Part shown: in pieces, positions 1 to 10,937 of the stretch
Layout of the letters: every line of letters begins with the position of its first letter
How positions within the stretch are numbered: the first letter of the stretch is position 1
Origin: Charina bottae
Taxonomy: Eukaryota > Chordata > Lepidosauria > Squamata > Charinaidae
DNA: 64,000 nt
Assembly (NCBI GenBank): GCA_023362775.1
Contig: JALMGJ010000003.1
Location: 54,103,416 to 54,167,415, forward strand
Reading direction: 5' to 3'
Notes under the pieces: generated by a model
What the model saw: the letters and a program-made list of their open reading frames with translations, nothing else
Told to the model about the DNA's origin: nothing
Databases searched by the model: none
Position numbers and translations under genes: made by a program

Positions 1-1011
1 CCTGTGAGATCACGATTTATTTAAAAAATTATTTCAAATTCAGGCAACTTCACATTAAAGATGTAAGTTTCATTCTTTATTTTTAGTTTAAGAACACTGT
101 TAGTGCCTGTGGCCTATATTTGAGCCTGAATGTGCAGGAGTTCCCCGAAGCCTGAAAAATATTTCAAGGGTTCCTCCAGGGTCAAAAGGTTGAGAAAGGT
201 TGCTTTAGAAGAAGTCCAAGGTGGATGGGGACAGTTTAAAAAGGAGGTATTAAAAAGACAATCACAAGCAACTACAACAAGGAAAAAAATGAAAGGCAGA
301 AATTTTGCTGACAATACCAAGTTGGACAGGATAGCTTAGTCTAGAAAACAGAAACAAAATTAAAAATGACCTTGACAGGTTAGAGAATTAGGCTAAAAAT
401 AACAAAGTGAATTTTAATAGAGACAAAGACAGAGTTAATTAACAGAAACAAATTAAATCAAATGCACGAGTAGATGATGAGTGATACATGAGTAATACAT
501 GTGGGGAAAAAATGTAATTATAGATAATCGTAAGCGGAGTATGTTAGCAGTTATGTGGCTGCCAAAAGGTAAACATATAGTCACTCTCTTTCGGTTCTGC
601 CCTTCACCCTTTAATAAGGATTGAAAAACTGTTATCTGTGCAATGAAGAGCAATGAGAATGATCAGAGGACAAGGAATTAAGTCTAATGAGGACAGGTTG
701 AGGGGTGTATTTAGCCTTAAGTATAGACAGCTGAAGGAGGATATGAGAGAAGTATTCTAGTGAAGAACTGAGAAGAATGGTCACACAGAAATTCATTTCC
801 TCTTCTCAGTTATCCCAGAGTGGAGGACATGGAATAATGGTTTTAGTTATAGGCAAGCATATTCCAGTTGAATGCTGAGAAAAAGCTTGCTAACAGAAAG
901 AGTAGTCTCAGAGTGGAACTGATTTCCAAGGGAGATTATGAGGTCATCTTTTCTGGAACAAAAAGCTGGAGATCCTTAAACTGAACTTGTACGTTGAGCA
1001 GTAGGTTAGAC
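1..1011. other. SCP2 intron sequence, no gene recognised
   Basis: This lies 3' of SCP2 exon 13, inside its next intron. No sterol-carrier exon was recognised. Bases about 660-935 read like an old interspersed repeat of unknown class. The short reading frames have no family resemblance. Confidence 0.5.
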
Positions 1012-1259
1012 CAGGGGTACCCAACCTTTCTGGCACCAGGGACCGGTCGTGGAAGACAATTTTTCCACGGACCGGGGGACGGGGTTTGCAGGTGGGAGCT
1101 AATCGTGAGGACCAGGGGGCAGGGTTTGCAGGTGGGAGCCAATCGCGTGGACCAGGGGGCAGGGTTTGCAGGCGGGAGCCAATCGCGCAGACCACCACTG
1201 CTCACCTGCTGTGCGGCCCACTTCCTAACAGGCCGTGGCCCACAGGTTGGGGACCCCTG
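1012..1259 (+). mobile_element. hAT-type MITE, CAGGGGT..CCCAACC family
   Basis: The ends are CAGGGGTACCCAACC and GGTTGGGGACCCCTG, flanked by the 8-bp duplication GGTTAGAC (1004-1011 and 1260-1267). The interior holds three copies of a roughly 50-bp unit around GCAGGGTTTGCAGG. There is no transposase. Confidence 0.85.
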
Positions 1260-1841
1260 GGTTAGACTTGTTGGCCTCAATAAGATCATCCAAATCTAGG
1301 ATTCTTGCAGTTTGAAAGAAAGAACTGCAGCTCCTTCCTTAATGCTGTACAAGCACTCTTTCCTGAAAAATGCTCTTTTGGGAGATGTAGTGGGAGCTAC
1401 TAAACAATGTCAAGGAAGTAACACCCTTGAAACTTAAGTGGCTTCGTTCTAAGTAAATTGCTTCAGGTTACAGTGCTAAGCATAATGGACATAATTATTT
1501 GAGTTACCAAATACTTATCTCCACAATCTACAGCACAGTAGGTAATTATTTTGCCAAGTTGAATCTTGCCCTGTCCCAGATTTCATTTTCAGCCTACAAA
1601 AGAGCTGAAACAATTGCAAACAGGCAAGGCAAACAGAGAAATGTAGATTAACACACTTTACTGTGAACATTTTGCTACATGCAAAGTCTTTTTTTCCAGA
1701 ATATGGGAGACTATTCAAGTATATGACTCCCTATCTTCAGTATGAAGTGGCACTCTTAACAATCCAACAGTTCCTATTATATGATTTATAATAGTCAGTA
1801 GCTAGTTAGTAGCTGCTTTAGTTATTTGAGTAAACTCCAGG

Positions 1842-1931
1842 AGTCAGTGGAGGACAGGAAGGCCTGGCGTGCTATGGTCCATGAGGTCATGAAGAGTCGG
1901 ACACGACTAAATGACTGAACAACAACAAAGC
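1842..1931 (+). mobile_element. BovB/RTE LINE 3' tail
   Basis: GGCCTGGCGTGCTATGGTCC is followed by AAGAGTCGGACACGACT and ACTGAACAACAACAA, the standard 3' end of BovB LINEs. Everything upstream is missing. Confidence 0.8.
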
Positions 1932-2035
1932 TGCTTTAGAATGATTATGGAATAAATTTTATAGTTCTGTTATCTCCTTCTGCAGGCAGGTGGAATAGTG
2001 GTCCCATTGTGTTCAAAATAGTTTGGTCCCAACAT

Positions 2036-2275
2036 AGAGCCAGTTTGGTCTAGTGGTTAAGGTGCTGGGCTAGAAACCAGGAGAATCCCGCCTTAGGCAT
2101 GAAAGCCGGCTGGGTGACCTTGGGCCAGTCACTCTCTCTCAGCCCAACTCACCTCACAGGGTTGTTGTTGTGGGGAAAAGAGGAGGAGGAAGGAGTATTA
2201 CGTATGTTCGCCGCCTTGAGTTATTTATAAAAATAATAAAGGCAGGATGGAAAATAAATAAATAAATAAATAAAT
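2036..2275 (+). mobile_element. tRNA-derived squamate SINE (ACA_SINE2-like)
   Basis: It starts AGAGCCAGTTTGGTCTAGTG and continues through CCGCCTTAGGCATGAAAGCC to an AAATAAATAAAT tail. The 5' part carries a tRNA-like A/B-box promoter region. Confidence 0.85.
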
Positions 2276-2704
2276 ATCACCAAAACATGATCAGGATCTT
2301 TAGTTCCAAGGTTACTCATGAAACTCCAGCACACAAAGTTATGTGTGTGTGTAATGACACAAGGCTCATAGTTCCAGTACCAAAGGCCAATATTTTTTTT
2401 AAAATTTTACAAAGCTCAATTTGTATTTCAGAAAGTTATTACAGCCATTATTAAGACAAAGACAAAAATAGTTACGTTGTCTTAGGCTGTTCTGTCTGGT
2501 TCTGACCTCTTTTTTCTTTTTCTTTATTTTGTATGGGGAAAGGACTCATTAGAAGGAAAATTAATCTAACAATCAAAAAGAGTTAATTTTGGCAGACCAG
2601 CCATATTCAAAGAAAATAATTATTTGCGTACTTAAAATATTTCTGTGCCAGTACGCAAGTTACTATTTGGCAATTTATTTTATAAGCATATTTAATGTAC
2701 AAAC

Positions 2705-2798
2705 CTCCTGAAGTTTCTTTTCAATTTCTTTGAATACAAGTGCTGATTTAAATCCATCAACCACTGCTCTAGTGGGAATGGCCTGGATTTGCCTATTC
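2705..2798 (-). CDS. SCP2: SCP2 exon 13 (start of lipid-carrier domain)
   Basis: 94 bp encoding residues 415-446 ([13 protein letters not shown] and [13 protein letters not shown]). The acceptor is ATTTCAG and the donor GTTTGT. The three or so remaining exons were not found between here and position 1. Confidence 0.93.
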
Positions 2799-5700
2799 CT
2801 GAAATAGGAAAAAGTAAGTTAGTATCAGTGAGGTAAGCAGATTTCAACAAGCAATTTTCCATGCAGTCTTCCCTTTAATTATTGTGGTTGCATGTGTTGC
2901 AGCTAGATTCACGCATATTAAGCATAATCATGGTTTACAAAGTACAATGCCTCAAAAGCATTAAGACAAAATTGAACAACCCCTACAATCTGCAAACTTG
3001 AAAGAACTATAATGATAAAATTCTACTAACGATTCAGACAGTTTTTTTAGAAAACTTTATTAAAGCATTTTCAAAATATACATAAAAACTAAAAAGATTG
3101 AAACAAAGAAGCCTACAAAGAAAAAGAAACAGAACCAAAAAGGTCTGTGGCTTGAATCATGTCAACTGGGTTTCTATTTTCTCAGTAGAAACGTTTCACT
3201 CCTTATCCAAGGAGCTTCTTCAGTCTGAAGAAGCTTCTGAAGAAGCTCCTTGGATAAGGAGTGAAACGTTTCTACTGAGAAAATAGAAATCCAGTTGACA
3301 TGATTCAAGCCACAGACTGTTCCACCTGGATGACTGAGAACCTTCATCGACATATAACCAAAAAGGTGTGAAAAAACCCAAAACAAACTACTACAAAGTG
3401 ACTTCCGACTTTCTATAACAAAGATATACAGAAATCAATATCAATCTCTTACTCCAATTCATATTAGGCTAGTGCTGGCTCCCTTGAAAGCTATCACGGA
3501 TCCCCTGTTAGATCCATTGCAGTCTGCTTATAGAGGAAACAGGTCAGCAGATGATGCTGTCAACATGGCTTTACATTATATCTTGCAACATCTTGAATCT
3601 CTATCTTGAAGTCTGATGCACGAATCCTATTTGTGGACTTTAGTTCAGCATTTAATTCCATTGTTCCAGGAATTCTTTACAACAAACTGATCCAGCTCAC
3701 GGTGCCTGACCTTACCTGTAGGTGGATACAGTTTTCTAACAGATAGGAAACAACATGTGAGCTTAGGCAAAACTATATCCAGCATTCGGTCAATCAGCAC
3801 AGGTGCCCCTCAGGGATGTGTGCTCTCCCCGCTGCTTTTCTCTCTGTACCAATGACTGTACTTCAAAAGATTCTTCTGTTACAGTTTTGAAATTTGCAGA
3901 TGATACAACCGTCATTGGTCTCATTCGGAATGGTGATGAGTCAGCATATAGACGGGAGGTACAACAACTGGTCTTGTGGTGCAGTTATAATAATTTGAAA
4001 CTGAATACACTTAAAACTGTAGAAATGGTTGTGGATTTTAGAAAGAACTCCTTTAATTCCCCTTTCCTTACTATACTCGATGGCCCTGTATCAGTAGTAG
4101 AGTCCTTTAAGTTTCTGGGCTCCATAATTTCTCAAGATCTGAAATGGACGTTTAACATCAGAACTATTATCAAAAAGGCACAACAAAGGATGTTCTTCCT
4201 GCGTCAACTTAGGAAGTTTAAACTATCTCAGGAGCTTCAGGTACAGCTTTACAGAGGAACTATTGAGTCTGTTATCTGTTCTTCTATAACTGTCTGGTTT
4301 GGCTCTGTAACCAGGCAGGACAGACATAGACTCCAACGGATAGTCAAGTCTGCAGAAAGAATTATTGTAGTCCGCCTGCCCTCTATAGAAGACCTGTATG
4401 TTGCAAGGGTCAAAAGTAGGGCGGAGAAGCTATCTGCAGACCCTTCTCACCCTGGATATAAACTGTTTCAACTTCTTCCATCAGGATGCCGTTATAGAGT
4501 ACCGTATGTCAAAAGATCTAGACATCGAAAGAGTTTTTTCCCTTGTGCTGATTTATTGAACTCCTAATTAATGCAGCATGATATGATGATTGATAATGTA
4601 TGCCATTGCTTTGTTGAACTTTTAATTAAAGTAGCATGAGATAATGATTGATGATGTATGATGTATGATAAGACATGACTGCTAAGACGTGATCGGTAAT
4701 GCTCTGTTATATGTGAACATATGCTAAATAACAGATGCAGTATTATTGCCTCTTAAATTTCCCTTTAAATATGAGTATGTGTTAGTTAAATAGCTGTAGT
4801 ATTATTATTTTTCTTTAATTTTTCTTTTCTTGATTGTATAATTTATTATTGTTTATTTTTTTTGATGTTAGGTAAATACATTGAGAGCTCTTGCACCAAA
4901 GTCAAATTCCTTGTATGTTTAGTCATACTTGGCCAATAAAATATTCTATTCTATTCTATTATAGTAAACATTATTTCTATAAAGCATTTAAATCCTCATT
5001 ATTACATTCCCTTCTAAAACAAAATTACCCTCCCAATTGAAGAAAAACATATAAAACCCTTCAAACATAATTTGGAACCTAATATAGTAACAAACACTAC
5101 CCTTCTTCACTATAATTTTCTCCTATCTGCCAACTAAATTAACATGTCAGGAAAACTGGCGAAGAAACCATGCTGAGACGGGGTTGTAGCTCTAGTTTCT
5201 TTATTGTTCTTACTGATCTAAGGGAAAAATACTCCTGGGACTCTAAGGCGGGGCCAGCCTAACTTTCTTTGCCGGCCTGTTGAGGCTCTCGACGCTGTGA
5301 GAACGTTTATCTCCCTGATGGAATGTGCCCCCTCCTTCTTCTGCTCCGAGATCCATCACATCACACCCCTCCTCGGGGATACATTCCATCACATAACATT
5401 AACCAAAAATATAAAAATTATCCAAACAGCATAAACATTTGTCTAAACCAGAGCTTTCCAAACTGTGTCGCGACACAAAAGTGTGTCGCCACACACAGTC
5501 TGGTGTGTCGCCACATAACCTGGAAGCGCTGATCATCATCAGCGCTTCCGGGTTTTCCCTCAGCGACACACCAACGGCGGCGTGCAAAAACCAAAAGCGG
5601 CAGCAGCGCTTCCGGGTTTTTGCGCGCTGCCGCAAGGACAGCACTTCTGGGTTTTCCCGCGGCGACACACCAACGCCGGTTGGTGTGTCGCCGCGGGAAA

Positions 5701-8700
5701 AACTTTGGAAAGCCCTGGTCTAAACCCTTAAAAAACCATCCTGATAACCACATTTAAATAACCAAGGCATTTACCAAAAATGTAAGAATTTTCAAAACAG
5801 CATAACCATTTATCCAAACCTTTAAGAAGCCATCCTGATAAACATATTTAGACAATTATCCCACTTCAAAGTAAACCAAGGCATTTACATGTCTCAGTAT
5901 TATGTACAGAGCTTTCTTCTTGTCAATTTCAAATTCTACAACCTGCTTTAAAAACCCCAAATATTTGTCCAAAATCTTCCAGCCTCTAGAGTTTAATTCT
6001 CTTTCTTGATCATGGTGTAGTGGGAACACTGTATTCTTATTTTCAACTTTCGACAACTCAATTTTCCTTTGACTATTTAAACTTAAGTCACCAATTCTCA
6101 TCTTTTTCTTTGAAGAAACCACTTTACTCTTAAGGTACTTTACTCTTAAGGTAGTTTTCAGCCTTATCAGTTTCTCTCAATTCTTGTGACAATTTGGACT
6201 CCACAAATTCTGAGAAATCCTCCAAGACTTGAATAACAGCATTGTAGAAATCTTTAAATATCAAATTAATTTCCTCCATATTTCTTAACAGTAAGATAGA
6301 TTATGGCACCCTCTAGTGCCTCAGGAAGGTAAAGTCATTAACGCTGTAACTGAACACTCTCTCCAGCCTTTTTGTCTCAGTTGTGGCCAATCAGGAAAAT
6401 AAAAAGTAATAACAAACAGCATTCCCATGGGAAAGTGAAAGCAAATAGATCAGAACTCCAATCCACAGATTCAACGAAGAAGAGAAAGTTTTATATTCCT
6501 CAAAAATCACTTTAATAAAAAAGCAATTTAAAAAATTCTTTAAATCTCAATTTAACAAATTATACAGTGGGGCAAAAAAGTATTTAGTCAGCCACCAATT
6601 GTGCAAGTTCTCCCACTTAAAAAGATGAGAGAGGCCTGTAATTGACATCGTAGGTAGACCTCAACTATGAGAGACAAAATGAGAAAACAAATCCAGACAA
6701 TCACATTGTCTGATTCGGAAAGAATTTATTTGCAAATTATGGTGGAAAATAAGTATTTGGTCAATATCAAAAGTTCATCTCAATACTTTGTTATATATCC
6801 TTTGTTGGTAATGACAGAGGTCAAACGTTTTCTGTAAGTCTTCACAAGGTTGGCACACACTGTTGCTGGTATGTTGGCCCATTTCTCCATGCAGATCTCC
6901 TCTAGAGCAGTGATGTTTTGGGGCTGTCGCTGGGCAACACGGACTTTCAACTCCCTCCAAAGGTTTTCTATGGGGTTGAGATCTGGAGACTGGCTAGGCC
7001 ACTCCAGGACCTTGAAATGCTTCTTACGAAGCCACTCCTTCGTTGCCCGGGCGGTGTGTTTGGGATCATTGTCATGCTGAAAGACCCAGCCACGTTTCAT
7101 CTTCAATGCCCTTGCTGATGGAAGGAGGTTTGCACTCAAAATTTCACGATACATGGCCCCATTCATTCTTTCCTGTACACCAGAGCTTTCTAAACTGTGT
7201 GTCGCCACACACAGCGTGGTGTGTCACCACACCACCCGGAAGCGGCGGCACGCGCGTGCACGGTGGCCGCCACGCGCGCGCCGCCGCACGCCCCCCTATA
7301 CCACCGCGCGTGCGCGCTGCTGCACGCCCCCCCGCACCGCCACCGCGCGCGCCGCCACACGCCCCCCGCGCCACCACCGCGCGCGCCGCCGCACGCCCCC
7401 CGCGCCGTCACCGCCGCTGGCGTGTCACCAGCGGCGGCACTTTGGAAAGCCCTGTTGTACACGGAACAGTCGTCCTGGTCCCTTTGCAGAGAAACAGACC
7501 CAAAGCATGATGTTGCCACGCCCATGCTTCACAGTAGGTATGGTGTTCTTTGGATGCAACTCAGCATTCTCTCTCCTCCAAACACGACGAGTTGTGTTTC
7601 TACCAAACAGTTCTACTTTGGTTTCATCTGACCATATGACATTCTTCCAATCCTCTCCTGGATCATCCAAATGCTCTCTAGCAAACTTCAGACGGGCCCG
7701 GACATGTACTGGCTTAAGCAGGGGGACACGTCTGGCACTGCAGGATCTGAGTCCCTGGCGGCGTAGTGTGTTACTGATGGTAGCCTTTGTTACGTTGGTC
7801 CCAGCTCTCTGCAGGTCATTCACTAGGTCCCCCCGTGTGGTTCTGGGATTTTTGCTCACCGTTCTTGTGATCATTTTGACCCCACGGGGTGAGATCTTGC
7901 GTGGAGCCCCAGATCGAGGGAGATTATCAGTGGTCTTGTATGTCTTCCATTTTCTAATTATTGCTCCCACAGTTGATTTCTTCACACCAAGCTGCTTGCC
8001 TATTGCAGATTCAGTCTTCCCAGCCTGGTGCAGGTCTACAATTTTGTTTCTGGTGTCCTTCGACAGCTCTTTGGTCTTCACCATAGTGGAGTTTGGAGTG
8101 TGACTGTTTGAGGTTGTGGACAGGTGTCTTTTATACTGATAACAAGTTCACACAGGTGCCATTACTACAGGTAATGAGTGGAGGACAGAGGAGCCTCTTA
8201 AAGAAGAAGTTACAGGTCTGTGAGAGCCAGAAATCTTGCTTGTTTGTAGGTGACCAAATACTTATTTTCCACCATAATTTGCAAATAAATTCTTTCCGAA
8301 TCAGACAATGTGATTGTCTGGATTTGTTTTCTCATTTTGTTTCTCATAGTTGAGGTCTACCTATGATGTCAATTACAGGCCTCTCTCATCTTTTTAAGTG
8401 GGAGAACTTGCACAATTGGTGGCTGACTAAATACTTTTTTGCCCCACTGTATATAAAAAGCCAAATTAGTCCCCACCGGAAGTCCCACAGTGTTGTATCT
8501 CTTCACAGATCTCCCATAAGTGAGATAGGAAGGTAAGAAAGACTAAGTTCCAATCCTGTTTGTGACCAAGTGCTTGCCCTTTCACCAATGAAGCAGAGGG
8601 GTGTGCGTGAGAGAGTATTTTACACATTCTCCTCTTTCAAGTAGAAATACATTGTGTTCTGGAGAAAAAAAAACTAATCAAAATTGAGAGGTGAACGGAA

Positions 8701-10886
8701 ATAGAAACAATTTATATGTGATGAGAAAACAAATGCTGAAATTTATACTAGTTACAAATTACTATATATTTATCTATTTATTATTCATATTTCTATCACC
8801 GCCCATCTCCCCCGAGGGGGACTCTGGGCGGTTTACAATAAAATCAACAATCAAAACAGTAAAAATATAAAATTACAAATTACAAACAATTAATATAAAT
8901 AGAGAATAAATAGATAAAAGTCCAAGTGACGAACAGATCTCATTAAATATATAAATTGGCCAAAACATCTACTGGCAATAGTTATGACACTATAAAATGA
9001 AAATGATGAGGCTAGTTTACCTTTTCCTTAATTACTCAATACCTAATCCAAATGTTCCACTTGCATACATACCCTTGCTGACTGATCATGTAAGATTTTA
9101 GCAATATAATTTTGCAACACACTCATGGCCGGAAGAAAAACAATAACAATATAAGTAAAATTTAAAAGTTCTTTGAAAAGTACTTGAGATAATTTCTGTT
9201 TGAACTCAACTTTACCTCCTCACTTAGCCCTCCACCCCCTCCCCCAAATTGCCATGAGCAAAATCTCAGACTAACCTTCTCCACAGATTACTGTAAACAT
9301 AAAATGGGATAAAGATAAAGATATAAATAATGCAATCTAGCTTAAGCCCTTGGTGGGATGCAATCTAAATAAAAGCTGAAATGCTTCATTTTCCAGTTGA
9401 GCAAGATAATTACCACACATGGCAATGTGAGGAAAGATGAATTCACTTTGAGAAAGAATAATAGAGATTTCAGGTATTACTAGTTCAATAAATTTCTCCG
9501 GAATTCATTACTTTCAGAGAAGATGACACAGTCCTGAGAAAGAGGGAAGTGGGGTATAGAAACTCAAAATAACACCCCCCTGATTTTGTTTAGTATAAAA
9601 TGGGACAGAGAGAAACTTGGAGAAGATTCTTTTATACCACCTTATTACAATAAAAAGCATTCCCAGAATCCCTGCCGTGCCCGTTTCTTGGCCTGGCCTA
9701 CCTCAAAGAGTTGGTCATAAGAAATCCAGGCTGGTTTAAAACTGGCAACTATTCCCATTAGGTTTTTCACACTGGGAACCTAAGTAGTCTTTTCTGAATC
9801 TGAAAGCCACCAAGAATTTCTTACTCTCACTCAGCATAATCTGCTATTTCTAAAGAATTTTATCCTTGTGTGCATTTTCTTTACCTTACACTAAGGCTGC
9901 TTATTAACTGAAAAGACCTTCACAGGACCACTGTTGTAATTTGTGTACCGAACTGGTACTTGATGTACTGTACTAATTAAAAATGTTGGACTAGGACCAT
10001 AGAGATCCTGGTTCAAGTCTATGCTCACTTATGAAAGGTCACTGGGTGACTTTGGTCAATCACTATCTCTATCTCTCAGGCCAGTTTTGCAACATTGTTG
10101 TGTGGAAAAAGTATTGTGGAGCTGGGAATGCAGTTGATAAACCTAACAAATAAACCATTATTTATACCAAGAAATTTGCTGCCCACCTTATAATTAGCAA
10201 GAAAAAGTACTAAGAACATGTAGACAATTCTCTTTCACATGTAAAATGTAAGGTGAGAAAATGCAGAAAATAGATTTTTAAATAAGCACAGGACCCCAGG
10301 AAATAATTACTAACTGCTTAAATAAGTTTTATGCAATCTAAATTTCCATGCTGTTTATCACAACCTTCAGAAGTAATTTGGATACTCTTAACAGTTGCCT
10401 AAAAGAAAAATCCACAGGCTATAAAACATGAGTAATTTTAATTCAAACCATAATATTATGCCTGCAAAATTGGTCCTCATCTTTTCTAGACAACTTCACT
10501 ACCTCTGAGTACTGAAACTTGTTCTATACATTCTTTTAACTTTACAGTTTCTTAAAGCTTTTTAAAAGAAAATATATATATGGAACCAGGCTTGGAAAAC
10601 ATAATTGAGATAGACTCTTTGATCCGTAAACAAAATCACAAGCAAAGTTTCTAGCAGCTGACAAAACAAGTTGCTCTTTCAAAAAACCGATTCCGAGCAA
10701 GAACTTTTCATCCATGACCCAATATTTTTCCTGTTGTAAGCAGGATGATTTCTAACCGCCTATTTTCATTATGCAGGAATTATAGTGGTTAATAATGGTA
10801 GAAATACGTTGTTTACAGCAGGCACATTAATCTGGTTATTTACAGCAGGCACATTAATCATATTTAAAGCTGAGACTAACTGGCTG

Positions 10887-10937
<51 letters not shown>

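Larger units (their letters stand above)
6565..8449 (-). mobile_element. Tc1 transposon (copy B) interrupted by a hAT MITE
   Basis: The ends are CAGTGGGGCAAAAAAGTATT and its complement, flanked by TA. Total length is 1885 bp; removing the 274-bp MITE and its 8-bp duplication leaves 1603 bp, the same as copy A. It lies inside the L1-like element in SCP2 intron 12. Confidence 0.96.
3041..8488 (-). mobile_element. L1-like ORF1-only element, heavily interrupted by younger insertions
   Basis: On the minus strand it begins at GGACTTCCGGTGGGG (near 8488) and ends in an A-run (T run at 3042-3048). Both ends, the start of an ORF1-like frame (GTGCCATAATCTA near 6300) and its end ([13 protein letters not shown] at 5856-5900) recur in the compact copy at 31433-33200. 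Inserted into it are a hairpin (3145-3355), an L2-like LINE, a solo LTR, a hAT MITE and a Tc1 that itself holds a hAT MITE. No reverse-transcriptase frame belongs to it. Confidence 0.65.

Noticed and set aside
1..2700. Remaining SCP2 carrier-domain exons
   Set aside because: I looked for IGGIFAFKV- and TGKMNPQSAFFQGKLK-like coding segments on the minus strand and found none, so they must lie beyond the left edge.
7200..7440. Long overlapping reading frames on both strands rich in Arg, Ala and Pro
   Set aside because: They come from the CGC-repeat interior of a hAT MITE and have no start context, conservation or domain; the same happens at 12400-12640, 22660-22900 and 48180-48330.
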